Shown one piece after another: positions 26,848 to 38,103 of a stretch of DNA of 64,000 nt. Position 1 is the stretch's first letter. Every line of letters begins with the position of its first letter. The notes under the pieces are model-generated. The model did not search any database. It was given only the letters and a program-made list of their open reading frames with translations, and had not been told where the DNA came from. The translations under genes and the position numbers were made by a program. The stretch is taken from contig CAWEBF010000016.1 of assembly GCA_963807235.1 (NCBI GenBank), positions 1-64,000 of the forward strand, in the 5' to 3' direction. This stretch comes from CAWEBF01 sp963807235 (lineage in GTDB: Bacteria; Acidobacteriota; Vicinamibacteria; Vicinamibacterales; UBA2999).

Positions 26848-28785
26848 CTACAGCGACGTCATCGACGTGACGATCCGGTTGACGACGTCGCCCTTCACCT
26901 CGACGTTCAGCTTCTCCTTCACCTTGCCCATGTAGGAGGTAAAGAAGCGGCCGCGGCGCTCGTTCAGGAGATCGGTCCTGAACTGTTCGCGCCCCTGCCG
27001 GAACTCGTCGGGCGTGACGTCGTCGCGCTCCAGGACCTTCACGATCACCGTGCCCACATCGGTCACGATGGGATCGCTGACGCCACCGACAGGCAGCGCG
27101 AAGGCCACCTTGTCGACCTGCGTGCTGACGCCGACGTCGGGCAACGCCGCCTCGCGCGTCACCAATTCGGAGTCCTTCGATTCGAGCCCCTGCGCCTTTG
27201 CCGCCGCTGCGAAGTTTGGCGCTGCCTTCAGCACGGCCGCCACTGCGGCCGCGCGCTGGCGGCTCAGTTCGGTCGCGCGTGCCCGGATGGTGTCTTCGCG
27301 CACGCGGTCCCTCACCTCGTCGAGCTTCGGCACGTAGGCGTCCTTCTTGCCCGCGACGGTCATGAACACGATTCCCCGCGGCGACACCAGCGCCCCGCTG
27401 ACCGCCCCGTCGGCCAGGGTGAACGCCTCGCTGGCCACCTGGGGCGCCTGGCCGAGCCCGGGCACGGGGTCGGTTCGCTGGAAAGTGCCCGATTCCTGCA
27501 CAGTCAGGCCGTTCTCGCCCGCCGCCTCCGCCAGGTCGCCGGGGTCCTTGATGCGCGCCTGCAGCTGCTGCGCCCGCGTGGACAGCTGCTGATCCGCGAG
27601 CTCCTGCTGCAGCATGTCCTGGATCTGTGCCCGAACCTCGTCCAGCGTGCGCGTGCTGCCGGGGCGCTTGTCGGTGACGCGGATGATGTGAAAACCAAAC
27701 TGCGACTTCACGAGGTCGCTCGTCTGGCCGGGCGCCATCCCGAACGCGGCGCTTTCGAATTCCGGCACCATGCGGCCGCGGCCGAAGAAGTCGAGGTCGC
27801 CGCCCTGATCCTTGGAGGTGTCCTCGGAGAACTTGCGCGCCATCTCCGCAAAGTCGGCGCCGCCCTTGACTTGGGCCAGAACGGTCTCGGCCTGCTTGCG
27901 CACCGCCGCTTCGTCCTTGCCCTCGGTCTTGAACAGGATGTGGCTGGCCCGCACCTGCTCGGGCGTCTGGTACTGCGAGATGTTGGAGTTGTAGTAGCGC
28001 TGGATGTCAGCGGCGGGCACCGTGACCTTCAGGCGTGCCTGATCGCGATCGAGCAGCAGATACCGGATGGAGCGCTGCTCCGCCACGCGGTACGAGTTCT
28101 TGTTCGCTTCGTAGTGCGCGGCCACGTCGGCGTCCGTCACGGTGACCTTGTCGCGAAACGCGTCGGCGGTCAGCAACGCCACCTGCAGCTTCACCTTCTC
28201 GTTCCGCTTGCGGTATTCGCGATCGAGCTCCTGATCCGACACGGCGATCCAATCCGTGACGGCGGTCCGCAGCCGGTCGATCACGAGGCTGCGCCGCATG
28301 CGCTCCTCGAACTGCGCGCGGTTCAGCGGCGGCGACTGGCTGCGGAGCAGCGCCTCGTAGCGCGCCTGGCCGATGAACCGTCCGTTTTCCTGCAGTCCCG
28401 GGATGGCGAAGATCTGTTGCGCCAGCTCGTCGTCGCTGACCTCGATGCCCTGACGCTCGGCCTCCACGACCGCCACTTCCTCGTCGATCATCTGTGTGAG
28501 GATCTGCTGGTCCACGTTCAGCTGGCGCAGCAGCTGATCGTTCATCGCCCCACCGAACTGCGTCCGATACGCCTGCACCTGCGCCGTGTAGCGCTGCTGG
28601 AAATCACCGGCGATCAGCGGCCGGCCGTCCACCTCCGCGATCACTTCGCGGGGCGACGCACCAACCGTGGCCGTTTCCTGCTGCAGGAAATCGGGAATGT
28701 AGAAGACGACGAACGCCAGCACCACCAGTCCCAGGCTCCATTTCAGCCAGTTCCGATGCCGGCGCATCCGGTCCAACATGGTCAT
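26848..28785 (-). CDS. ppiD: PpiD/SurA-type peptidyl-prolyl cis-trans isomerase
   Basis: A 645-residue periplasmic folding factor anchored by one N-terminal helix (WSLGLVVLAFVVFYIPDF). A SurA_N-like chaperone region with paired helices follows. The parvulin (PpiC) domain runs from VRASHILFKTEGKDEAAVRK to FGFHIIRVTDKRPG and includes the family pattern GGDLDFFGRGRMVPEFE. A second, more diverged rotamase-like stretch occupies the C-terminal third. The ATG at 28785 is preceded by AAGGA, which decides it over upstream in-frame codons. It probably assists folding of outer membrane proteins such as the TonB receptors and barrels in this window (inference). Confidence 0.9.
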   Translation of the reverse strand: MTMLDRMRRHRNWLKWSLGLVVLAFVVFYIPDFLQQETATVGASPREVIAEVDGRPLIAGDFQQRYTAQVQAYRTQFGGAMNDQLLRQLNVDQQILTQMIDEEVAVVEAERQGIEVSDDELAQQIFAIPGLQENGRFIGQARYEALLRSQSPPLNRAQFEERMRRSLVIDRLRTAVTDWIAVSDQELDREYRKRNEKVKLQVALLTADAFRDKVTVTDADVAAHYEANKNSYRVAEQRSIRYLLLDRDQARLKVTVPAADIQRYYNSNISQYQTPEQVRASHILFKTEGKDEAAVRKQAETVLAQVKGGADFAEMARKFSEDTSKDQGGDLDFFGRGRMVPEFESAAFGMAPGQTSDLVKSQFGFHIIRVTDKRPGSTRTLDEVRAQIQDMLQQELADQQLSTRAQQLQARIKDPGDLAEAAGENGLTVQESGTFQRTDPVPGLGQAPQVASEAFTLADGAVSGALVSPRGIVFMTVAGKKDAYVPKLDEVRDRVREDTIRARATELSRQRAAAVAAVLKAAPNFAAAAKAQGLESKDSELVTREAALPDVGVSTQVDKVAFALPVGGVSDPIVTDVGTVIVKVLERDDVTPDEFRQGREQFRTDLLNERRGRFFTSYMGKVKEKLNVEVKGDVVNRIVTSMTSL

Positions 28786-28938
28786 GGATACGTTCCTTCC
28801 TCTGAGCCGCCCATCGTAACCGACAGCCACGGAAAGGCCTGCAACCGGCCGATTCGGCGCCCGGCGGGGGCACGGTGTCACGAGGCTGTCCGTGGGTGCG
28901 CAGTCCGTCGTGCGCCCGGACGGAGGGGGCGTCCGTGT

Positions 28939-28944
28939 TATATT
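28939..28944 (+). promoter_or_regulatory. A/T-rich -10-like element (TATATT) before the GAF-GGDEF gene
   Basis: TATATT lies in GTTATATTTAAC, the only A/T-rich stretch of the divergent gap between ppiD and the GAF-GGDEF/mre operon, 43 bp before the GTG at 28987. No convincing -35 is seen. Confidence 0.35.
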
Positions 28945-28986
28945 TAACAGGTAGAGAAGGACTTAGCGGCACGACGCCGCATCCAT

Positions 28987-30094
28987 GTGCCTGCCCGACC
29001 GTCGCACCGCGCCGTCAAATCAGGTGGCTTGAGGGCCGCCGGCACGCCTCGTATCGTCCGAGGCGCTCGACGTCCGGATCCCGCTGCGCGCTGGAAGGCA
29101 CGGCTGCGAACCATGCGCTCCCGCCTCGCCAAGCGCGACGCGCTCGTTCAGGCGGTCCGCGAATCCAATGCCTCGCTGGACCCGGCCAAGGTCGCGGAGT
29201 GGCTCACACACCAAGCGAACAGCTGGTTCCCCGCGACGTGCTGGGCGGTCGTGGCCCGCGACAACAGCGACCGGCTGACCGTGATGGCCGACCTGGGCTT
29301 GAATCCCGGACTGGGTCCATCGCTGTGGTCCGCGGCCGAGTGGGTGATGAGCCACGGCACCGAGCTGCTCAGCGGCGACTTGAGCAAGGATCCGCGAAGC
29401 GGCAACCGCGGCAGCGGTACGGTGATGGCGTTGCCCCTCAGCTGCCGGGGGCAGGTGATCGGTGTGGTGGTCGGCATTGACCCGCAGCCATCCGCCACGG
29501 TACCCGCGCTTGGCGCCGCCCTTCTGCTGTCGCTGCGCGGCATCCTCGAGCCGCCGGCCATCGCGCTCGACAACGCGCTCGCGCTCCAGAAGTCGGAGGC
29601 GCTTTCCGTCACCGACGACCTGACCCTGCTGGCCAACTCGCGGTACCTGAACCTGGTGCTGCGCCGCGAGACCAAGCGCGCGATCCGCAGCAACAGGCCG
29701 CTGTCGATGCTCTTTCTCGATCTGGACGGCTTCAAGCAGGTCAACGACAACCACGGGCACATGGCCGGCAGCAAGGCGCTTGTCGAAGCCGGCGCGGTGA
29801 TTCGCTCGTGCGCCCGTGAAACCGACGTCGTCGCCCGTTTCGGCGGGGACGAGTTCGCGCTGATCCTGCCCGACACGGGCCCGGAAGGCGCCAAGGCCGT
29901 TGCCTTGCGTATCCGCGACCGTATTCGGGCCAACACGTTCCTACCTCGGACGGCCTGGCCGTCCGCCTTACCGCCTCCATAGGCGTTGCCACGCTCCCCG
30001 ATGCGGCCCGACGGCCGAAGACCTGCTGCGGGTCGCCGATACGGCCATGTACAAGGTCAAATACGAGGGGAAAGACGGCATCCATGTGGCATAG
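28987..30094 (+). CDS. GAF-GGDEF diguanylate cyclase (two frameshifts near the C-terminus)
   Basis: A protein of about 369 residues. A GAF-like N-terminal sensor half (ALVQAVRESNASLDPAKVAE, ATCWAVVARDNSDRLTVMAD, VMALPLSCRGQVIGVVVG) precedes a GGDEF domain. In the latter, LTLLANSRYLNLVLRRE, FLDLDGFKQVNDNHGH and RFGGDEFAL (near residue 287) are intact, so c-di-GMP synthesis is expected. Two indels near 29945 and 30012 break the last 50 residues, which continue as LTASIGVATLPDA and RVADTAMYKVKYEGKDGIHV. The GTG start at 28987 is tentative; ATG near 29113 is possible. The stop is 22 bp before mreB, so cell-shape genes may share its promoter. Confidence 0.82.
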
Positions 30095-30116
30095 CGGACC
30101 CGCCAGGAGCTGCTGA

Positions 30117-31142
<1,026 letters not shown>

Positions 31143-31165
31143 CGCGTTTGCCCGCACTGCGAGCG

Positions 31166-32022
31166 ATGGCCCTTCTGGATATTCGTCAGCGCACCGGTTG
31201 GTTGTTCACGGCGGTGGTGCTCGCGCAACTGGTGCTGATCTCCGCCCAGGTCACGACCCGCACCGGCGTGCCGATGCTCGAAGTGCCGTACTTCGGCGCG
31301 GTGGCGGAGCTCCAGCGCGTGGCCACGGGTCTCGTCACCGGAACGAGCGACCGCTGGCAGCAGTACTGTCGCTGCAGGACGTCCGCCTGGAGAACGAGCG
31401 GCTGCGCACCGGAGTGAGCGAGCTGCAGATTCAACTGCAGCAGGAGCGTGCCCTGGCCCAGGAGACCCGGACGCTCCAGGCTCTCCTGGATCTCAAGCGT
31501 TCGACGAAGCTGGCCACCATCTCCGCGGCGGTCATCGCGGGCGGCGCCAGCCCGGACTTCCGCACGCTGACCATCGACAAGGGCACTCGCCAGGGGGTGC
31601 GGACCGACATGGCCGTGGTGGCCCCGGCCGGGGTCGTCGGACGGGTCGATCACGCCCACCGCCCGCGCGGCAAAGGTCCAGCTGCTCATCGACCGCAACG
31701 CCGCCGTGGCGGGCCTGGTCGAGCGGTCGCGCGCCCAGGGGGTGGTGGTGGGCACGGGCGGCGACCGGCTGCGGATGGAGTACGTGCCGGGAACGGCCGA
31801 CATCAAGGCTGGGGACCGCGTCGTGACCTCAGGTATCGACGGGATTTATCCCAAGGGCTTCGTGATTGGTCAGATAGAATCGGTTCAGCGCGGAGCCGGG
31901 GACTCCAGCGAGGTCGTGATAGCCCGCCGTCGAGCTGTCGGCGCTCGAGGCGGTGCTCGTGGTGCTGCCCCGCCGGAGTCCGCCGACGCCGAGGCCGCCG
32001 GCGCGACGAGGCACGCGAGTGA
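31166..32022 (+). CDS. mreC: Rod shape-determining protein MreC (several frameshifts)
   Basis: About 285 residues: a short cytoplasmic tail, a membrane helix (WLFTAVVLAQLVLISAQV), a coiled coil (RLENERLRTGVSELQIQLQQ) and the beta-rich periplasmic core (VVAPAGVVGRV, DRVVTSGIDGIYPKGFVIGQ). It bridges MreB filaments to MreD, PBP2 and RodA. At least three indels (near 31367, 31655, 31928) and probably one more before the stop interrupt the frame. The expected reading ends at TGA 32022, which overlaps the GTG start of mreD in the usual GTGA manner; that supports both ends. ATG 31166 is the start nearest the membrane helix. Confidence 0.88.
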
Positions 32023-32526
32023 GGGTTGCCGGGGTCGCTCGTCGCGGTCGCGCTGGCGCTCGCGCTGCAGACCACCCTGGACCGCTTCGTCGTCGGCGGG
32101 ACGGCGGCGGTGGACCTGGTGCTCGTGGCCGTCGTGTACGTGGCGCTGACCATGGGGCCGGTCGGCGGGCCTGCTCGCCGGCTGCGTGGCAGGGCTGATT
32201 CCAGGATGCGTTGTCGAGCGGCGTGATTGGCGTCGGCGGCCTGGCGAAGACGGTCGTGGGCTTTCTCGCGGGCGCCATCGGTCAGCAGTTCATCGTCACC
32301 GCCGCCGTGCCGAGGCTCGTGATCTTCCTGGCGGCCACCGCCATGCACGCGCGCCTCTTCATGGGGCTGTATCAGGTGCTCGGCGTCCGCTCGTTCGCGT
32401 CGCCGCTGACCGCCGTCGCCTGGCAGTCGCTGGGCAACGCCGTGGTGGGCATGGTGGCGTTCACCGTGATCGAGGGCCTGCCCGGCACGATGGAGCGCCG
32501 GCGTTTGTCGCGGCGGCCCAAGCTGA
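32019..32526 (+). CDS. mreD: Rod shape-determining protein MreD (several frameshifts)
   Basis: A small membrane protein of about 168 residues with five or so helices, for example SLVAVALALALQTTLDRFVV, VDLVLVAVVYVALTMGPVGG and LVIFLAATAMHARLFMGLY. The reading begins VRVAG at GTG 32019, then needs correction of an extra G in a GGGG run at 32031. Two extra C residues near 32170 and 32200 also need correcting. A TGA at 32524-32526 would overlap the ATG of mrdA, but one further indel is required to reach it; as read, the frame runs straight into mrdA. The position between mreC and mrdA and the hydrophobic profile settle the identity. Confidence 0.82.
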
Positions 32527-34511
32527 TGAGCCTGACTGAACTCGTCTCGACCAGCATGTCGGTAACCGAGGATCGCCGTCGCGTCACCTTCCGCCTGCAG
32601 ACGCTGCAGCTGGCGGCGATTGTCGTGTTCGTGGTCCTGGGCATGAGCTTCTGGTTCCTCCAGGTGATCGAGCACAAGCGGTATCAGGAGCTGGCCGAGA
32701 ACAACCACCAGCGCACGCTGTCGCTGCGCGCGCCGCGCGGCGTGCTGCTCGACCGGTCCGGAGCCGTGCTCGTCGAGAACCGGCATTCCTTCACCATCTC
32801 GATCGTCCGCGAGCACTCGCGAGGACCTCGACGCACACGATTCGCATGCTGTCGGCAGGTGGCGGGCCTGGATCCGAAGCAGGTGCGAGCAGACCGTCGA
32901 ACGCCACCGCAGCGAGCCGGCCTACCGCCCGATTGTCATCGTCGAGGACGCCTCGCTGGCGCAGGTCGCGGCCGTTCGCGCGCGGCGCCTCGAGTCCGAG
33001 CTGCCCGACGTGGTCGTGGAGAAGGTGCCGACGCGGCGATATCCCGCCGACGCGCTGGCCGCGCACCTCTTCGGCTATGTCGGCGAGGCCAACGATGCCC
33101 AGGTCGGCGGGCGGCGCGGCGCAGGGCGCGATCATCGGCCAAGCAGGGCTGGAAAAGGCCTACAACGACGCTCTGATGGGCCGCGACGGCGCCAGCGTGG
33201 TCGTGGTCAACAGCCTCGGCCGGGAAATCCGCGACGCTCGAGGAGGTGCCGCCTGTCGAGGGCCGCCGCCTGCAGCTGACGATCGACTCCGACCTGCAGC
33301 AGGCGGCCGAGGACGGCTTCCGCCATGCCGGCTTCAACGGCGCGGCGCTGGTGCTCGATCCGCGCAACGGGCGAAGTGCTGACCTACGCGAGCCTGCCGG
33401 CCTACGACCCCAACGACTTCGCCGTCGGGCATCGAGCGCGCGAAGTGGGCGGCGTTGAACACCGATCGGCTGCGGCCGCTCCAGAACCGGGTCATGCAGG
33501 GCCGGTATTCGCCGGGCTCCACCTTCAAGATCGTCGTGGCCACCGCGGCGCTCGAGGAAGGGATCGTCGACTCCGGACTTCCGCGTGACCTGCAACGGCG
33601 GCGCGTCCTTCTTCGGCCGCTACTTCAAGTGCCACCTCGCGCGCGGCCACGGCTCGGTGGACATGCGCCACGCGCTCGAGAAGTCGTGCAACGTCTACTT
33701 CTACACGCTCGGCAACATGCTCGGGGTGGACCGGATCCACAAGTGGGCCGAGAAGCTCGGGATGGTCGGCAAGACCGGCATCGATCTGCCGAACGAGCAG
33801 GACAGCATCGTGCCCTCGACGGAATGGAAGCGGCGCCGGACCGGGGAGAAGTGGTACGCCGGGCGAGACGATCTCGGTGTCGATCGGCCAGGGACAGGTG
33901 GCGGTGACGCCGGCCTCGCTCGCGGTGATGATCTCCACGGTGGCCAACGGCGGCACGCGCGTCACGCCGCACGTCATCAAGGCCGTGGACGAAGGCAACG
34001 GCTGGAAGCCGGTGCCCGCGCCCGCGGTGGCCGACCGCGTGGCGTTCAGGCCTGGCACGCTGGCCGCACTGCACGACGGGCTGTGGCTGGCGGTCAACGG
34101 CGCCGGCACGGCGGGCCGCGCCAAGCTGCGCGGGCCGCGACGTGTCCGGCAAGACCGGCACGGCGCAGGTCATCTCCATTCAGGGGCGGCAGGCGGCACG
34201 CAACAGCGGCCGCGACCTGCGCGACCACGGGTGGTTCGTGTTCTTCGCGCCCAAGGACAACCCGGAGATTGCGGGCGTGATCTTCGGCGAGCACAACGAG
34301 CACGGCTACCTGGGCGCCCCGATCGCCAGGCACCTGATCGAGACCTACTTCGCCAAGAAAGAGGGCATGCCGCTGCCGGTGCTGCCGCCGGCCGCCGCGC
34401 CCGAGCCCCGCAACACGCCCGACCCCGACTCGCCGCCTGTGCTGACCGACATCGAAGTGGCGTCCGCGACCGGCACCTCAGCCGCCGAGCCTCGCGCGCC
34501 CCCTCAACTGA
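32526..34511 (+). CDS. mrdA: Penicillin-binding protein 2 (MrdA), about nine frameshifts
   Basis: Segments in three frames assemble into a class B PBP. It has an N-terminal membrane helix (LAAIVVFVVLGMSFWFLQVI), the dimerisation domain opening LSLRAPRGVLLDRSGAVL, and the transpeptidase domain with QGRYSPGSTFKIVVA (active serine), KSCNVYFYTLG (SxN) and SGKTGTAQV (KTG). A Pro/Ala-rich tail ends it. It cross-links lateral wall peptidoglycan together with RodA. The indel density here is the highest of the window, yet all catalytic motifs survive, which argues for sequence error and against decay. Start ATG 32526 (TGATG junction with mreD) or 32556; the stop near 34511 requires one more indel to be in frame. 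Confidence 0.85.
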
Positions 34512-34512
34512 C

Positions 34513-35599
34513 GTGTTCGAACGCCGGCTGTACTTCCACGTGGACTGGGCGCTCATCGGCGCGCTGCTGGCCCTCGCGCTTCATGGGCCTCTCGCAGATC
34601 TACAGCGCCACCGGCGGTCCGACTTCGATCTACGTGACGCAGATCTACGGCATCCTGCTCGGGCTCGTGGCGCTTCTCGTGTGTCTGTCGATCGACTACC
34701 GGACGCTCGTGGACAAGTCGCACTTCATCTTCGGCGGCGTGCTGCTGCTGCTCGTCTACGTCCTGTTCTTCGGCGCGGTGCGGGGCGGCTCGCGGCGGTG
34801 GATCGACCTGGGCGCGTTCAATCTGCAGCCGTCGGAGTTCGCCAAGGCCGCGCTGGCGCTGGTGCTCGCGAAGTTCTTCGCCGAAGCGCGGAAGGGCGGG
34901 CTCACACGCTCCGACTTCATCGTGGCCGCGGCCCTGACGGCCGTGCCCGCGCTCGTCATCGCCAGGCAGCCCGACCTGGGGACCGCCGTCACACTGGTCC
35001 CCGTGTTCCTGGCCGCCGCGTACGTCGCCGGCATGCCCATGCGGGCGCTCGGTGTCCTGGCCCTGGCCGGGATGCTGATCGCGCCCGTCGCGTGGAAGTT
35101 TGCGTTGGAGGATTACCAGAAAGAGCGCATCTCGACGTTCCTGGACCCGTCCCAGGACGCCAGGGGTGCGGGCTATCAGCAGATTCAGGCGCGGATCACC
35201 GTCGGGTCCGGCGGCTTGTGGGGAAAGGGATTCACGAAGGGCACGCAGGGTCAGCTGCGGTTCCTTCCCGTTGCGCACAACGACTTCATCTTCTCGGTCC
35301 TGGCCGAGGAGCGGGGGTTTGCCGGCGTCCTGGTGGCGCTGGGGCTTTACCTGTTCGTGATTCTGCGTTCGCTCGAGGCGGCCGCGCTCGCCAAAGACCG
35401 TCTCGGATCCTTCCTGGTGCTGGGAGTGCTGGCCAGCTTCTCGTTCCAGGTCGTCTACAACATCACCATGTCGGCCGGCCTGGCGCCGGTCAAGGGCTTG
35501 ACGCTGCCGCTCATGAGCTACGGAGGCTCGTCGATGATCGCCACGCTGGCGGGATTCGGCTTGATCCTGAACGTGCGGATGCGTCGATTTACGAATTGA
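34513..35599 (+). CDS. rodA: Peptidoglycan glycosyltransferase RodA (one frameshift)
   Basis: About 360 residues, ten membrane segments of the SEDS family. The motif GSRRWIDLGAFNLQPSEFAK is the family signature. The catalytic-side loop GGLWGKGFTKGTQGQLRFLP with HNDFIFSVLAEERGF is clear, as is the C-terminal PLMSYGGSSMIATLAGFGL. It polymerises lipid II into glycan strands, paired with PBP2. One frameshift near 34575, before MGLSQIYS, is the only break, a sharp contrast to mrdA. GTG 34513 immediately follows the presumed mrdA stop. After the stop at 35599 comes a heptad hairpin that probably ends the mre transcript. Confidence 0.93.
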
Positions 35600-35602
35600 A
35601 TC

Positions 35603-35668
35603 GGCTTTAGGCTTTGGGCTTTAGGCTCTAGGACATCCCCAAGAGCCCAGAGCCTAGAGCCGAGAGCC
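35603..35668. repeat. Heptad-period repeat, inverted pair (GGCTTTA / AGAGCCC type)
   Basis: Left arm 35603-35633 (GGCTTTA-GGCTTTG-GGCTTTA-GGCTCTA-GG) pairs with right arm 35641-35668 (AGAGCCC-AGAGCCT-AGAGCCG-AGAGCC) through a short loop. It lies 4 bp after the rodA stop and may terminate transcription before rng. The rest of the 173-bp gap holds nothing I recognise. Confidence 0.88.
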
Positions 35669-35772
35669 TTACAGGCTGCACATGATCACCCTTCTCGCCG
35701 CGCTCCTGCTCACGTGTCTTGTGACACGCGCGGCACAGGTGCATCTGCGCGTGCAGCCGGAGAGTTACGGGC

Positions 35773-37391
35773 ATGACCAAGGAGATGATCATCTCCTCGA
35801 GCGCCCACGAAACACGGGTCGCGATTCTCGAGGAAGACCAGGTTGCCGAGATATTCATCGAACGCGAGCGCAGTCGCGGCGTAGTGGGCAACTTGTACAA
35901 GGGCCGGGTATCCAAAGTGCTGCCCGGCATGCAGTCGGCGTTTGTTGACCTGGGCCTCGAGCGCGACGGCTTTCTCTACGTCTCGGACGTCGTCGCCACC
36001 TTCGAGGAGTTCGACCGCCTCGAAACCGACGAGGACGAGGCCCTGCCAACGGCAAGGAAGGCAGGGGGCGTCGGGCAACGGCAAGCCGGGGGCGGCCAGC
36101 AAGGCCGCGGCGGGCGCCGCGAGCGCGGCGAACGAGAAGAGCTCCGGAACCCAAGATTGAAGAACTGCTGAAAGAGGGCCAGGACGTCATCGTCCAGGTG
36201 GCCAAGGAGCCGCTCGGCACGAAGGGCGCCAGGCTCACGTCGCACGCGACGATGCCCGGCCGGTTCCTGGTGTTCATGCCCACGGTGGACCACGTGGGCG
36301 TGTCGCGGAAAATCGACTCGCGCGAGGAGCGCAGCCGGCTGCGCGGCATCGTGCGCGAGTTCCGCGAGCAGCACGGGTTCATGGGCGGGGTCATCATCCG
36401 CACCGCCGCCGGCGGCCGTCCCAAAGAGGACATCGTCTCGGACCTGAGCTACTTCCACAAGATCTGGACCGAGATCCGGCAGAAATCCGACACCTCGCGC
36501 GCTCCGGCCGTCGTCTACCGCGAGCAGAGCCTGGTGGCCAAGCTGCTGCGAGACCTGCTGACCGAGGAATACTCCGCGATCCGGATCGACAACGAGCACG
36601 AATACCGGCGAGTGCTGGAGCTGGTCGAGCGGATGATGCCCGCCCTGGCGGGGAAGGTCCGGCTCTACGACAAGCCGTTCCCGATCTTCGAGGAATACGG
36701 CGTCCAGGCGGAAATCGACAAGGCGCTGCGCAGCAAGGTCTGGCTGAAGTCGGGCGGGTCGATCGTGATCAACCAGACCGAGGCCCTGGTGGCGATCGAC
36801 GTCAACACCGGGCGCTACGTGGGCAAGAAGACCGCGGGCCGGCTGGAAGACACCATCATCAAGACCAACCTCGAGGCGGCCAAGGAGATCGTCCGGCAGA
36901 TCCGGCTGCGCGACCTGGGCGGCATCATCGTCCTCGACTTCATCGACATGGAGGACAGGAAGAACCGCCAGAAGGTGCTGCAGGCCGTGGAGCACGAGCT
37001 GCGCAAGGACCGGGCGCCGTCGAAGGCGCTGCAGGTCTCCGATTTCGGGCTCGTGATCATCACCCGCAAGCGGGTCAAGCAGAGCCTCGAGCGCGTGCTG
37101 ACCGAGCCCTGCCCGTATTGCGCCGGCAGCGCCGTCATCAAGTCCAGCTCGACGATCTGCTACGAGATCCTGGCGGAGGTGAAGAAGATCGGCGCGGACC
37201 TCAATGGGCACAGCCTGGTGCTGCGCGTGAACCCCGACATCGCGCGGGCGTTCGGCGACGAGGAGCGCGCGGCCCTGAAGGACCTGCGCCAGTCGCTCGG
37301 CAAGGAGCTGGTGCTGCGGCCGGATGCGCAGCTGCACCACGAGCAGTTCGACGTGATGGCGTTGGAGCTAGTGCGTAGACCGCGGGGGTGA
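35773..37391 (+). CDS. rng: Ribonuclease G/E (two frameshifts around a low-complexity insert)
   Basis: About 539 residues. The N-terminal S1-like part reads MTKEMIISSSAHETRVAILE and GNLYKGRVSKVLPGMQSAFV. A low-complexity Ala/Gly/Lys stretch (about 36045-36160) interrupts the S1 domain before EELLKEGQDVIVQVAKEPLG. The catalytic core has the magnesium aspartates in AIDVNTGRYVG and IVLDFIDMEDRKN, and the zinc-link motif CPYC lies in LTEPCPYCAGSAV. It endonucleolytically processes 16S rRNA and mRNA. Frameshifts fall at either end of the insert (near 36053 and 36150). The gene follows the mre cluster, a widespread arrangement. ATG 35773 is preceded by a weak GGAGAG. Confidence 0.92.
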
Positions 37392-37456
37392 TCGCGTCGT
37401 CGCGCTCTGCTGGCCCTTTGCCGCTCGCCCAATGCTCTGGCTGCAGGGATTGAATG

Positions 37457-37522
37457 GTAGCTCGGAGCCTGTAGCCCGGAGCCTGCGAGGGGGCGACTGA
37501 AGACTGTAGACCGTAGACTAAA
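37457..37522. repeat. Heptad-period repeats, two types in series
   Basis: GTAGCTC-GGAGCCT-GTAGCCC-GGAGCCT (37457-37484) is followed by GACTGAA-GACTGTA-GACCGTA-GACTAAA (37495-37522). The second array runs straight into the TAAAAT -10 box of the peptidase gene. Confidence 0.8.
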
Positions 37523-37524
37523 AT
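37519..37524 (+). promoter_or_regulatory. -10 box (TAAAAT) of leaderless peptidase promoter
   Basis: TAAAAT is followed by 9 bp and GTG at 37534. It overlaps the last heptad unit, so the array itself would form the promoter spacer. Confidence 0.45.
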
Positions 37525-37533
37525 GGTGCTCCC

Positions 37534-38099
37534 GTGCGATTGATGACCCTCGGCTGTCTTCCTCGCGCTGTCGAGTCCTCTTCTCTCCCAGGCGCCTGCC
37601 AGGTCGCTCGAGGTGAACTTCACTGCGTCGGCCGAGGCCTTCCGCGCTGCAACCGAGGAGTACCGCGATATCTGGGTCAAGGAAGGAAGCCGCATCGTCG
37701 CGGCGATGGAGCGGGCGACAGGGCTCCGCTTCGAGCCGGGACCCATCGAGGTGAGCGTCTACGAAGGCACGAGCTGGTCCGGCGAGCGAGGCGGGCGACC
37801 GATGCTCTTGCGGGCCAGCTATCCAACGGAGACCAAGCGCGGAACGCTGGTCCACGAGCTCGCCCATCGCCTGGCCGCCGATGTGCCGTTCAAGGGCGAC
37901 CATCATCGAGCTGATCTTCCTTTTCGTCTACGACGTGTGGGTCGACCTCTGGGGGCAGCCCTTCGCCGACGATCAAGTCCGGATCGAAAGCCGGCGCAAA
38001 GGCGGCGTCGATTACGAGAGCATCTGGAAGAAAACCTTGGCCCAGCCGGCCGCAGAGCGTGCTCGGCGCCTGCGGGAGAGCCGAAACCTGAAGGAGTAG
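37534..38099 (+). CDS. Exported gluzincin-type metallopeptidase-like protein (two frameshifts)
   Basis: About 188 residues. After correcting one extra base near 37552 the N-terminus becomes a signal peptide (VRLMTL, then AVFLALSSPLLSQAPA). The mature part contains VNFTASAEAFRAATEEYRD and the zinc motif HELAHRL (HExxH) within RGTLVHELAHRLAADVPF. A second frameshift near 37905 separates this from the C-terminal IELIFLFVYDVWVDLWGQPF. The HExxH helix preceded by a hydrophobic residue and Gly/Thr is typical of gluzincin peptidases, but the third zinc ligand is not certain, so activity is inferred. The next gene starts 4 bp after the stop, so it is an operon with the hydrolase. Confidence 0.65.
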
Positions 38100-38103
38100 A
38101 GTC

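Noticed and set aside
35682..35772. Small membrane peptide upstream of rng (starts MITLLAALLLTCLVT)
   Set aside because: It has no stop before the rng start and runs into rng in another frame. The upstream part is short and has no clear ribosome binding site. It may just be leader sequence.
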